Positions 35,401 through 47,167 of a DNA stretch of 64,000 nt are shown here, piece after piece. Position 1 is the first letter of the stretch. Every line of letters begins with the position of its first letter. The DNA is taken from positions 25,958,199-26,022,198 of the forward strand of contig NC_045127.1 in NCBI RefSeq assembly GCF_007655135.1, given 5' to 3'. The notes below the pieces were generated by a model. That model worked only from the letters and a program-made list of their open reading frames with translations. It was not told where the DNA came from and made no database searches. This DNA is from Punica granatum (taxonomy: Eukaryota; Streptophyta; Magnoliopsida; Myrtales; Lythraceae). Both the position numbers and the translations under genes were made by a program.

Positions 35401-38400
35401 TCCTGCGCCGCAAGTTCGCCGAGCCACCTTCCTCGTGCCTCTTGTAATCTTGCCGGGTCTGCTAATCCGTGCGAGTTCACTTTCTTGCACTGCAAGTTCT
35501 TCGAAATACCTCGTTCGTGCCTCTTGCAAACTTGCTGGGTCTGCTAAACCGTGCGAGTTTACTTTCCTGCACCGCAAGTTATCCGAACCACCTCGCTCGT
35601 GCCTCCTGCAACCTTGCGGGGTTTGCTAACCCGTGCGAGTTTACTTTCTAGAACCGCAAGTTCGCCGAGCCACCTCGCTCGTGCCCCTTGCAACCTTGCC
35701 GGGTCTACTAACCCGTGCGAGTTTACTTTCTAGAACCGCAAGTTCGCCGAGCCACCTCGCTCCTGCCCCTTGCAACCTTGCCGGGTCTGCTAACCCGTGC
35801 GAGCTTACTTTCCTGCACCGCAAGTTCGCCGAGCCACCTCGCTCGTGCCTCAAGCAACCAAGCCCGGTCTGCTAACTCGTGCGAGCTTACTTTCCTGCAC
35901 CGCATGTTCACCAAGCCACCTCGCTCGTGCCTCTTGCAATCCTACCGGGTCTGCTAGCCCGTGCGAGTTTACTTTCCTGCACCGCAATTCGCCGAGCCAC
36001 CTCGCTCTAGCCTCTTGTAACCTTGCTGCGTCTGTTAACTCGTGCGAGTTTAATTTCTTGCACCCCATGTTCGCCGAGCAACCTCGCTCGTGCCTCCTGC
36101 AACCTTGCGGGGTCTGCTAACTCGTGAGAGTTTACTTTCGTGCACCGCAAGTTCGCCGAGCCACCTCGCTCGTGCCTCTTGCAACCTTGCCCGGTCTGCT
36201 AACCTGTGCCAGCTTACTTTCTTGCACCGCAAGTTCACCGAGCCACCTCGCTCGTGCATCTTCCAACCTTGTCGGGTCTGCTAGCCCGTCCGAGTATACT
36301 TTCCTGCACCGCAATTCGCCTAGCCTCCTCGCTGGTGCCTCTTTCAACCTTGCTGGCTTTGCTAACCGGTGAGAGTTTAATTTCTTGCACCGCAAGTTTG
36401 CCGGGCAACCTCGCTCGTGCCTCCTGCAACCTTGAGGGGTCTGCTAACCCGTGCGAGTTTACTTTCTTGCACCGCAAGTTCGCCTAACCACCTCGCTCGT
36501 GCCCCATGCAAACTTGCCAAGTCGGCTAACCCGTGCGAGTTTACTTTCTTGCACCGCAAGTTCATTGAGCCACCTCGCTCGTGCCCCATGCAACCTTGCC
36601 GAGTCTGCAAATCAGTACGAGTTGACTTTCCAGCACCGCAAGTTCGCCGAGCCACCTCGCTCTTGCCTCTTGCAACCTTGCCTGGTTAGCTATCCCGTGA
36701 GAGATTACTTCCTTGCACCACAAGTTCGCCGAGCCACCTCGCTCGTGCCTCTGGCAACCTTGTCGGGTCTGCTAACCCGTGCGAGTTGAATTTCCTGCAC
36801 CGCAAGTTCGCCGAGCCATCTCGCTCGTGCCCCTTTTAATCTTGCCGGGTCTGCTAACCATTGCGAGCTTACTTTCCTGCAACGCAAGTTCGCCGAGCCA
36901 CCTCGCTCATGCCTCTTGCAATCTTGCCCGGTCTGCTAACCCGTGCAAGCTTACTTTCTTGCACCGCAAGTTCGCCGAGCCACCTCGCTCGTGCCTCTTG
37001 CAATCTTGCCCGGTCTGCTAACCCTTGCGAGCTTACTTTCCTGCGCCGCAAGTTCGCCGAGCCACCTTCCTCGTGCCTCTTGTAATCTTGCCGGGTCTGC
37101 TAATCCGTGCGAGTTCACTTTCTTGCACTGCAAGTTCTTCGAACTACCTCGTTCGTGCCTCTTGCAAACTTGCTGGGTCTGCTAAACCGTGCGAGTTTAC
37201 TTTCCTGCACCGCAAGTTATCCGAACCACCTCGCTCGTGCCTCCTGCAACCTTGCGGGGTTTGCTAACCCGTGCGAGTTTACTTTCTAGAACCGCAAGTT
37301 CGCCGAGCCACCTCGCTCGTGCCCCTTGCAACCTTGCCGGGTCTACTAACCCGTGCGAGTTTACTTTCTAGAACCGCAAGTTCGCCGAGCCACCTCGCTC
37401 CTGCCCCTTGCAACCTTGCCGGGTCTGCTAACCCGTGCGAGCTTACTTTCCTGCACCGCAAGTTCGCCGAGCCACCTCGCTCGTGCCTCAAGCAACCAAG
37501 CCCGGTCTGCTAACTCGTGCGAGCTTACTTTCCTGCACCGCATGTTCACCAAGCCACCTCGCTCGTGCCTCTTGCAATCCTACCGGGTCTGCTAGCCCGT
37601 GCGAGTTTACTTTCCTGCACCGCAATTCGCCGAGCCACCTCGCTCTAGCCTCTTGTAACCTTGCTGCGTCTGTTAACTCGTGCGAGTTTAATTTCTTGCA
37701 CCCCATGTTCGCCGAGCAACCTCGCTCGTGCCTCCTGCAACCTTGCGGGGTCTGCTAACTCGTGAGAGTTTACTTTCGTGCACCGCAAGTTCGCCGAGCC
37801 ACCTCGCTCGTGCCTCTTGCAACCTTGCCCGGTTTGCTAACCTGTGCGAGCTTACTTTCTTGCACCGCAAGTTCACCGAGCCACCTCGCTCGTGCATCTT
37901 CCAACCTTGTCGGGTCTGCTAGCCCGTCCGAGTATACTTTCCTGCACCGCAATTCGCCTAGCCTCCTCGCTGGTGCCTCTTTCAACCTTGCTGGCTTTGC
38001 TAACCGGTGAGAGTTTAATTTCTTGCACCGCAAGTTCGCCGGGCAACCTCGCTCGTGCCTCCTGCAACCTTGAGGGGTCTGCTAACCCGTGCGAGTTTAC
38101 TTTCTTGCACCGCAAGTTCGCCTAACCACCTCGCTCGTGCCCCATGCAAACTTGCCAAGTCGGCTAACCCGTGCGAGTTTACTTTCTTGCACCGCAAGTT
38201 CATTGAGCCACCTCGCTCGTGCCCCATGCAACCTTGCCGAGTCTGCAAATCAGTACGAGTTGACTTTCCAGCACCGCAAGTTCGCCGAGCCACCTCGCTC
38301 TTGCCTCTTGCAACCTTGCCTGGTTAGCTATCCCGTGAGAGATTACTTCCTTGCACCACAAGTTCGCCGAGCCACCTCGCTCGTGCCTCTGGCAACCTTG

Positions 38401-38638
38401 TCGGGTCTGCTAACCCGTGCGAGTTGAATTTCCTGCACCGCAAGTTCGCCGAGCCATCTCGCTCGTGCCCCTTTTAATCTTGCCGGGTCTGCTAACCATT
38501 GCGAGATTACTTTCCTGCAACGCAAGTTCGCCGAGCCACCTCGCTCATGCCTCTTGCAATCTTGCCCGGTCTGCTAACCCGTGCAAGCTTACTTTCTTGC
38601 ACCGCAAGTTCGCCGAGCCACCTCGCTCGTGCCTCTTG
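32442..38638 (+). repeat. 1638-bp higher-order repeat (20 monomers), about 3.7 copies
   Basis: The same series of about 20 diverged monomers recurs at 34159, 35797 and 37435, that is every 1638 bases. The copy starting at 32442 is 1717 bp because the unit at 34077 is duplicated once. The last copy stops matching near 38638. The copies differ by only a handful of bases by eye, while monomers within a copy differ strongly. That is the pattern of recent amplification of a whole block. Confidence 0.9.
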
Positions 38639-39869
38639 CAACCTTGCTGTGTCTGCTAACCCGTGCGAGTTTAATTTCTTGGACCACAAGTTCGCCGAGC
38701 AACCTCGCTCGTGCCTCCTGCAACCTTGCGGGGTCTGCTAACCCGTGCGAGTTTACTTTCTAACACCGCAAGTTCGCCGAGCAACGTCGCTCGTGCCTCT
38801 TGCAACCTTGCAGACCTCCGCAAGTTCGCCTAGCCACCTCGTTCGTGCCTCTTGCAACCATGCCGGGTCTACTAACCCGTGGGAGTTTATTTTCCTGCAC
38901 CGCAAGTTCGCCGAACCACCTCGCTCGTGCCTATTACAACCTTGCCGGGTCTGCTAACCCGTGCGAGTTTACTTTCTTGCACCGCAAGTTCATTGAGCAC
39001 CACGCTCGTGCCCCTTGCAAGCTTGCCGGGTCTGCTAACCCGTGGGAGTTTACTTTCCTGCACCGCAAGTTCGTCGAACCGCCTCGCTCGTGCCTATTAC
39101 AACCTTGCCGGGTCTGCTAACCCGTGCTAGTTTACTTTCCTGCACTGCAAGTTCGCCGAGCCACCTCGCTCGTGCCTCCTGCAGCCTTGCCAGGTCAGCT
39201 ATCCCGTGAGAGATTACTTTCCTACACCACAAGTTCGCCGAGCCACCTCGCTCGTGCCTCTTGCAACCTAGCCAGGTCTGCTGACCCGTGCGAGCTTGCT
39301 TTCCTGCGCCGCAAGTTCGCCGAGCCACCACCCTAGTGCCTCTTGCAACCTAGCCGGGTCTGCTAATCCGTGCGAGTTTTCTTTCTTGCACCGCAAGTTC
39401 TTCGAACTACCTCGTTCGTGCCGCTTGCAAATTTGCCGAGTCTGCTAACCCGTGCGAGTTTACTTTCCTGCACCGCAAGTTCGCCGAACCACCTCGCTCG
39501 TGCCTCCTGCAACCTTGTTGGGTCTGCTAACCCGTGCGAGTTTACTTTCTTGCACCGCAACTTCGCCGAGCCACCTCGATCGTTCCCCTTGCAACCTTGC
39601 CGGGTCTGCTAGTCCGTGCGAGTTTACTGTCCGGCACCGCAAGTTCGCCGAGCCACCTCGCTCGTGCCTATTGTAACCATGCCGGGTCAGCTAACCCGTG
39701 CAAGCTTAACTTTCCTGCACCGCAAGCTCGCCGAGCCACCTCGCTCGTGTCTCTTGCAACCTTCCTTGGTCTGCTAACCTGTGCGAGCTTACTTTCTTGC
39801 ACCGCAAGTTCGCTGTGCCACCTCGCTCGTTCCTCTTGCAACCTTGCCGGGTCTGCTAGCCCGTGCAAA

Positions 39870-40793
39870 TTTAATTTCTTGCACCGCAAGTTCGCCGAGC
39901 AACCTCGCTCCTGCCTCCTGCAACCTTGCGGGGTCTGCTAACCCGTGCGAGTTTACTTTCTTACACCGCAAGTTCGCCGAGCCACCTCGCTCATGCCTCT
40001 TGCAACCTTGCAGACCTCCGCAAGTTCGCCTAGTCACCTCATTCGTGCCTCTTGCAACCATGCCGGGTCTGCTAACCCGTGCAAGTTTACTTTCCTGCAC
40101 CGCAAGTTCGCCGAACCACCTCGCTCGTGCCCCTTGCAACCTTGTCGGGTCTGCTAACCCGTGCGAGCTTACTTTCTTGCACGGCAAGTTCGCCGAGCCA
40201 CCTAGCTCGTGCCTCTTGCAACCTTGCCAGGTCTGCTAACCCGTGCGAGTTTTCTTTCCTGCGCCGCATGTTCGCCGAGCCACCTCGCTCGTGCCTCTTG
40301 CAACCTTGCCGGGTCGTCTAACCCATGTGAGATTACTTTCCTGCACCGCAAGTTCGCCGAGCAACCTCGCTCCTGCCTCCTGCAACCTTGCGGGGTCTGC
40401 TAACCCGTGCGAGTTTACTTTCTTACACCGCAAGTTCGCCGAGCCACCTCGCTCATGCCTCTTGCAACCTTGCAGACCTCCGCAAGTTCGCCTAGTCACC
40501 TCATTCGTGCCTCTTGCAACCATGCCGGGTCTGCTAACCCGTGCAAGTTTACTTTCCTGCACCGCAAGTTCGCCGAACCACCTCGCTCGTGCCCCTTGCA
40601 ACCTTGTCGGGTCTGCTAACCCGTGCGAGCTTACTTTCCTGCACGGCAAGTTCGCCAAGCCACCTCGCTCGTGCCTCTTGCAACCTTGCCAGGTCTGCTA
40701 ACCCGTGCGAGTTTCTTTCCTGCGCCGCATGTTCGCCGAGCCACCTCGCTCGTGCCTCTTGCAACCTTGCCGGGTCGTCTAACCCATGTGAGA
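39870..40793 (+). repeat. 462-bp higher-order duplication in the 82-bp array
   Basis: Two near-identical blocks, each including a shortened monomer with GCAGACCTCCGCAAG (near 40009 and 40471). They are offset by 462 bases. Confidence 0.8.
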
Positions 40794-41460
40794 TTACTTT
40801 CCTGCACCGCAAGTTCGCCGAGCCACCTCCCTCGTGCCTCTTACAACCTTGCCGAGTCTGCTAGCCCGTGCGAGGTTACTTTCCTGCACCGCAAGTCCCC
40901 CGAGCCACCTCGCTCGTGCCTCTTGCAACCTTGTCGGGTCTGCTAACCCTTGCGAGCTTACTTTCCTACGCCGCAAGTTCGCCGACTACCTCGCTCGTGC
41001 CTCTTGCAACCTTGCCGGGTCTGCTAACTCGTGCAAGCCTACTTTCCTGCGCCGCAAGTTCGCCGGGCCACCTCGCTCGTGCCTCTTACAACCTTGTCGG
41101 GTCTGCTAATCCGTGCGAGTTTACTTTCTTGCACTGCAAGTTCGCCTAGCCACGTCGCTCGTGCCCCTTGCAACCTTGTCGGGTCTGCTAAACCGTGCGA
41201 GTTTACTTTCCTGCACCGCAAGTTCGCCGAACCACCTCGCTCGTGCCGCTTGCAACCTTGCCGGTTCTGCTAACCCGTGCGAGTTTACTTTCTTGCACCA
41301 CAAGTTCGCCGAGCCACCTCGCTCGTGTCCCTTGCAACCTTGCCGGGTCTGCTAATCCGTGCGAGTTTACTTTCCTGCACCGCAAGTTCGCCGAGCCACC
41401 TCGCTCGTGCCTCTTACAACCTTGCTGGGTCTGCTAACCCGTGCGAGTTTACTTTATTGC

Positions 41461-41884
41461 TTCTCAAGTTTGCTGGATCCTCTCACCTACACGTCTTGCA
41501 AAACCTAGGGCAAGCGCCCTCTCTTTTGCCTTGGACTTTGCGATTTCTAGTAAGCTTTGCACTTTCCATTAAGCTTTGCACTTCCCTTTAAGCTTTGCAC
41601 TCTTTACTTCAAACCGCGCACTGTTTGCATGTTTCCCTTTTATGTCATTTCATGTTACTGCATATGTTGTCTTCATACATCTTTTCTCACTTTATGGAAA
41701 AACTTGTCCAAGCCTTTTTTTGTTTCTTCTTGCTTTACATTGGGTTCAACATCCCCTACATATCCAAAGAGGGAAGAAAGGATTTGTCAAGGGAGATGGC
41801 AAAGCTACTCTGACCAAAATGGGGTTCTTCTTTATATCTTTGGCCGAATCCTCTATGCTAGCATCCAGCCGAAGAGGGGCAAGC
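41461..41884 (+). mobile_element. 3' tail of E4 internal region with polypurine tract
   Basis: Three 19-bp AAGCTTTGCACTT-type repeats lie at about 41550-41610. They are followed by sequence homologous to 8150-8283 of E1 (ATATCCAAAGAGG, CTGACCAAAATGGGGTTC, TTTGGCCGAATCCTCTAT) and a polypurine tract GAAGAGGGGCAAGC (41871-41884). This ties the satellite array to the retrotransposon. No gene is seen. Confidence 0.85.
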
Positions 41885-43487
41885 TGTCAGCGCCCCATTT
41901 TGGTTCATCGAGCAAACAAAGCTCATTGACAGCATACAATGCCATGACTCGAGTGTGGATATAGTTGAAGGGCTCAACTGAGCAAGAAAATCACTATTCA
42001 CCTCAAGTCAGCAAAATTAAGCAGATGACATATGCACATCACAGAAGTGCGGCCTTGGTCATCAGAAGCTAACAGAGTGACCAGAGAGCTCAACAACATC
42101 TGAAACCGGCATTTTCAGTGTACCACGTAGACAGTCCTATTTTTCGATAGTTCGATCGTTTATCGGAAGATAGCTAATATTGGACTCCAAAAATCCACTC
42201 CAATGCCAAATAGATGAAAAGTGTCTTCAAGAGCATTTTTCAAATCATCTGCTCTATACAAAACAACTTTCTGTATACACACAACTTTTCAGTGGAAATC
42301 CAAAAATATCGGTTTCTTAGAGAAAAGTTAATTGCTAACATCAGACGCGGCCATGGCCCTCCAGCATACAGAGCAAAAGCAGTGCTTCAGATTATCTTTT
42401 GGAAGCCATACAGATACTCAGAATGACTTCCGAAAGACAAAACATGGATAACCTTCTCCGGAAGAGCATAGCCGGAGACTGGTATGACAGAATTAAGGCA
42501 AATGAAGTTCATACTGCATTGCCCTGGAAACTCTAGCGGACATTCACAATTGGGCAAAACAGACAGCAAAACCCGTTTTAGTTTTCCGAGTAACCTCCGA
42601 AGAACAGAAATGGCCATTTTCAGTGGAAATGCATATCCGGACGTCCTTCTGACGGAAACTTGACGCAAACGCCTACCCTACACCAGGCTAGCCTTCTCAA
42701 GGCTCAACGTGGAATCGTCGGAATAAATCACACGACTCATCTAAACCTCCCGAGCAGTGCTTTAGAGGTCTCAGATACACTTTTCAAGTCCTTGGAGGTC
42801 TGATCTCGACAAACAGAGATTACAGTAATCTCCGGAGTGCCCAAGCAACTCAGAAATCATTCTGAGAAATCCAGTTTCGACCTCCTAGGATGTCTCCGGC
42901 CCCACGTTAGCATTACCCGCTTAAGGGACAATTGGTCACGTTGTCTGACAATTTATGTCAAAATGACTAACGTGAGATGCAGACACAAGTTATGCTGTCA
43001 GAAGCGGACAACTTCGCTCTGGTCACCTGCAATGAGTAAAACCGGCTTTCGAGCCAAAAATCACACAAATCTTCCTTTGGGCAAAATTGAGGATTTCAGG
43101 CTCGTTTGAATCGTTTTCGCACGCACAATGACAATTCGACATTTGTTTGATCCACGAACCTCGAACACACGACCAATCGAGACCCGAACTTTGGCCTGAA
43201 CTTACCTCACGACCCGTGGGACCCACGGCCAACTCATTGCCGCCTCACCCATGCCCATTGCCGTCCATGTCCCTTGGCTTCTTCCTTCAAGGCAACTTGC
43301 ATTTGTCTTCCACTTTAAAATACCTAAGTGTTTGAAGACAACACTCCAAGCTCATCAATGCTCTCATCTCTTCTCCATTAATGCAATGGATGAGGATTGA
43401 GCTTGATATTTCCTTAAGAAATTCGGATTCCACTAATCCATGGCCCTAATTGCACTTTTCTTCACTAATCTTGCATTTAAGCTTTCC

Positions 43488-43494
43488 TATATAT
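43488..43494 (+). promoter_or_regulatory. Probable LTR TATA box (E4)
   Basis: CTATATATTGTCCAAATG sits in the same setting as in the E2 LTR, before a CACTCTCTCTCTAGC pyrimidine-rich stretch. Confidence 0.65.
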
Positions 43495-43799
43495 TGTCCA
43501 AATGTCATTAACTTAATCACCTTACCTTCAAGCACTCTCTCTCTAGCATTTCTCACTCAAACAAATGCTCTCAACCTCCGAAGAACTTCAGCAAAATCGC
43601 AGCAAGCAAGAACCACCCAAAAACCAAGCAAAACACTCAAGACTTAAGTCGGAATCCATCCCGACTTAAATCCAAACTTCACCAAACTTCATATCCTACA
43701 TGTTTTCGACCCCCTCTATCCATTTCAAAGCTTAGATTTCAATTTTGAAGCCTCTAAGTTAGAGAATCCGCTCAGTACAGAATCGAGCACAGTTTTGAC

Positions 43800-44385
43800 C
43801 CAGCCGGGTCAAAATTTCCAACCCATTTTTCTCACCTTTTCGAGTCGGTCTGAACTTTCAAAACCCATCAAACACCTCCGGGGGTTCGTTAGGAGTTGGG
43901 AGACACCGACCTTGCTCAAAAATTCCATCGGAATCCACCGTTATGAATTCCGACCCGAGAACTGCTCAGTCGGGCCGGCGTTTCTGACTGTCTATTCGGT
44001 TTTCTTGTAGATTGGGTCGATCCGTCACCCTTTTCGACGAACGACCACTTTTATCACCTCCAGGGGTCAGTTAGGAGTCAGGAGTCGTTGGCCTTGCTCA
44101 ATAATTCCATCGGAATCCATCGTTATGAATTCCGACCCGAAAACTGCCCAGTCGGGCCAGTTTCCAGACGTGCTCTGTTTTTGGTGATTTTTGCAGGACT
44201 ATACGGGTCGACCCGACAACTCTGAGAACAAACGACCACCACGGTCACCTAGAGGGGTCCCTTGGCTACCCAAGGCCGCCGACCTTGCCTCAAAATTCCA
44301 TCGGGAGCCTCCGTGGCGATGTCCGACCGGACTTGTGCCAGTCGGGTCTGTCCACCCTTCCAGTCGGGTCGTTGCTACCATTCGG
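43800..44385 (+). repeat. Triplicated unit of about 185 bp in E4 LTR leader
   Basis: Three diverged copies are marked by CCTTGCTCA.AATTCCATCGG at about 43911, 44092 and 44283, each followed by CAGTCGGGCC or CAGTCGGGTC. They are homologous to the 192-bp duplication in the E2 LTR. They occupy the hypervariable zone between the TATA box and the donor-like site. Confidence 0.75.
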
Positions 44386-46332
44386 GTCTGTTCAAGCCAA
44401 AAGAGCCCAAACCCGACCCACCAACGGTCCAACCCGACTCTTGAAGGTCCCATCCCGTCTCTTGGGACTAGGTATGACCATTCCCGACTTAGAGGAGCTA
44501 GGACTTTTATATTATTGTTGTGTTTATGGAGTTTTAAGGGGTTTTAAGCATGATTTTAATTCCGAACTTTAATTTTATGCAATTTCCTTATTACACCATG
44601 CATGTTTATCATCGTTTAACGTGCTAGTATGTCGGGAAATATTTAAATCGAAGTCCAGGAAACCATTCCGACCCGGAAAAGCCGAGATCGTTCGGGTTAA
44701 CCTCTCCATGAGGTAACCGAGAGCATTCTTGACCTTTTTGGGTCAAGACCGGATTCCTTTGCCCCGATTTAAATTATTTCCCGAGTTTTATTGTTTTTCT
44801 CACATCCATGAAGTCGGTATTGTTTTATCGATTCCTTAAATAATATGTTTGTGCATGTTTGCATGTTTGAATGTGTTATTTAAATCATGATAATACCGAC
44901 TTTCGTTTAATCGTGTTATTTAATATGTTTGATGTTTGAGCATGCGAGAAACGATTCAAAACAAGACGGGGAAAACTCGTGAAACCAAATACAAGCCATG
45001 AGACCTCTCGGCTTTCTCCAAGGAGAATAGGCCGAGAGTCTAATGGAGTTATTCGGGTTCCATGAGGCTTCCTCTTCCCGTTTTAAATCCGTTCTCGGAT
45101 TTCGTGTAATTTGCAAGTTCAATTACATTCAGAATTTCACATGAAATGTCTTTCCAAACCAAAATATGCATGGATTCGCAATTCGGAGACCCTTTCGGGC
45201 CTATTAGGACCGAAGGGTATTTCGGCCATCATTGGCCGAATCATCCTCGGTCTTTCTTGACCCATCTTGGTCGCCGAGTCACGAATCATGTTTATAATTA
45301 ATGCATTCGGCCCAACCCTTAAGCATTAATTTCACGAACGGTTTAATCGGGACGCTCACATGATTAAACCCACTTCATACTAATAAAGTTTACACGAATT
45401 GGTCATTCACTGATAACTCGCGTCGATGAGTTATCAAATGACGTTGATGCCCTTTTCAAACTTATCAATTTCAAAACTCGAAACGCGCGGTCCGATGTAG
45501 CATGGACGTCTGAAAAGGGCTTCTGTGTCTCAACTTGAGTTTTTACCTGATTCCAAGTAACTCAGATCAGGATACAGAAGATCTTTCTAGATCACTTCCG
45601 GGCAGATCGACCGGTTCTTTGGCTTTTTCGGGGTTCTTGCACAACCCTGGACGATCTAGGGAATTGGTCGACACTGGCTACAGGCCGTGGTGGCCCGCAC
45701 TACGATGTTTCCCCTTTTCTGAAAACAATTTTCAAATAAAGGGCAAAATCGTCTTTTCACAATTCAGCGACACCCCTAGGGTTAGCATGACAAGAACACT
45801 ACAGTACGGGATAAGAACGGGCTACCTGTTCAGGTGCAGGTTCATCTGCATAGCCTTTTCTTATCTAACTAATGAGTTTCTGTCATCCTAATATAGACTC
45901 GGGTAACTAGAATGGTTATCTCTGTCAGAAAACATGCAAAATGCTGATTAACCTTTCACTCGACCTAACCAAACACTAGATAATGGTTAGGAGGAATTCT
46001 AGATTCCAAATCTAGAGTCAAAACACGAGTTTGGCTAATTCAGTGGAAATTCAGTGTCACAATACAGAACAACTGTAAAAGCAATCCACACACATGAGAT
46101 TTGACTCTTTTTTTTCAAGTTTCCAACAAAAGCCGAATGCTAAAACATTGGCACGTGTTTGATTGCTTAGCATATGGCATTTGCTTGCAAAAACACCCCT
46201 GGGTTAATAATCTGTTAATTCACGTAAACACGACAATAACAAACACTTTGTCTGTTATTAACATGTTGCGTATTATCTTTCAGCACCTGTTTGCCATGCG
46301 GGTCGAGCCTGATCCCTAGGCGGAATAATATT

Positions 46333-46403
46333 AGGGTTTAACGCCCTAATCATCGATCACAGGGTCCAATGCCCTAATCAACACTCATAGGGTCCAACGC
46401 CCT
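46333..46403 (+). repeat. Triple short hairpin repeat in E4 LTR
   Basis: AGGGTTTAACGCCCT, AGGGTCCAATGCCCT and AGGGTCCAACGCCCT, all three with intact AGGG/CCCT pairing. This is the best-preserved copy of the trio. Confidence 0.7.
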
Positions 46404-47167
46404 ATTCAGTGAGAGCGTGCATTGAATTTCAATTCTTCGGTCTTTTCCCTAAACTCACGGTGAGTTAGAGCGGAATAATAACCGAACGCGAGTCGACTGG
46501 AATTCGGCCATTTGTAATTTGTATTTATTGTTTTCGAGAGCATTGTAAGGACTTTTATTTTGTACATTCATTCTGTAAGAATTCCAGTCGGTAAGCGAAC
46601 GGTCCGAGAGTCGAATTAATCGAATCGGTTTAATGCTTGCCCAAAGGAAAGTAAATCCAAGAACTCGCGGTTCTGGTTCACGCAGGGATTCAACCTCCAT
46701 GGTTCGATAAACTGTAATGTAAGATTGTAAACCAATTCCCCGACACACGGGTTTACTTCTCTCTCGGCTTCTCCACCGGCATCGTTTAATTCATCAAATC
46801 TCCGGTATCAAAACGTGCGAGCCGAGTGCAGCTTAATTCATGCGGTAAATAATAAAACATGCAAGCCTAGCAAACCAGAGTACCGAAAGGGCGTGCGGGA
46901 TATAGGCCCTCACGTAACATGAACCCCCGAACACGGATTTTCCGGTTTCGCACAGATCAATGCCTTAACGACAAACTAGGTGTTCCATACCCCTAGACCC
47001 GGATAACTTATCCGCCCATGACCTACGGGTTGTCAAATGATAAGTGGCGACTCATTCTCTCACGCGTGTCCGTCACGCGTCCCCACGGGAAGGTGGACAC
47101 TCCCAAGCCGCGCGATCCAAAAGCGCGCATGCGGGCTCCAACGAGAGTCCACATTTGGGTCCGTACA

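Larger units (their letters stand above)
30262..41460 (+). repeat. 82-bp satellite-like tandem array (about 136 copies) in E4 3' UTR
   Basis: The unit reads GCAAGTTCGCCGAGCCACCT, then CGCTCGTGCCTCTTGCAACC, then TTGCCGGGTCTGCTAACCCG, then TGCGAGTTTACTTTCCTGCACC. Equivalent points recur 82 bases apart (for example 33422, 33504, 33586, 33668, 33750, 33832). Since 82 is not a multiple of three, ORFs repeat with a three-unit cycle; none is a gene. The array is followed by a tail and polypurine tract homologous to those after the 78-bp array in E1, so it is an enlarged retrotransposon 3' UTR repeat. Diverged monomers lie at both ends and near-identical higher-order units in the middle. The left edge is the gap, so the true length is unknown. 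Confidence 0.95.
41885..47167 (+). mobile_element. 3' LTR of E4 (5.3 kb)
   Basis: It begins TGTCAGCGCCCCATTTTGG after the polypurine tract and ends GGGTCCGTACA at 47167. It keeps both segments that are alternately missing from the two E1 LTRs, so it shows the full layout: U3, TATA box (43488-43494), leader with a triplicated unit of about 185 bp (43800-44385), splice-donor-like site (44471/44472), the segment with CATTCGGCCCAACCCTTAAG, triple hairpin (46333-46403), GC-rich hairpins (47062-47080 and following) and end. The flanking sequence at 47168 is ACTAG, a possible 5-bp target duplication whose partner is not in view. Confidence 0.92.

Noticed and set aside
30262..41460. Dozens of 60-150-codon ORFs with similar peptides on both strands
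   Set aside because: They are translations of 82-bp tandem repeats in rotating frames; none has a start context or domain that stands out.
30262..41460. CRISPR-like appearance of regularly spaced repeats
   Set aside because: The units are contiguous tandem repeats with no unique spacers, in a plant retrotransposon context.
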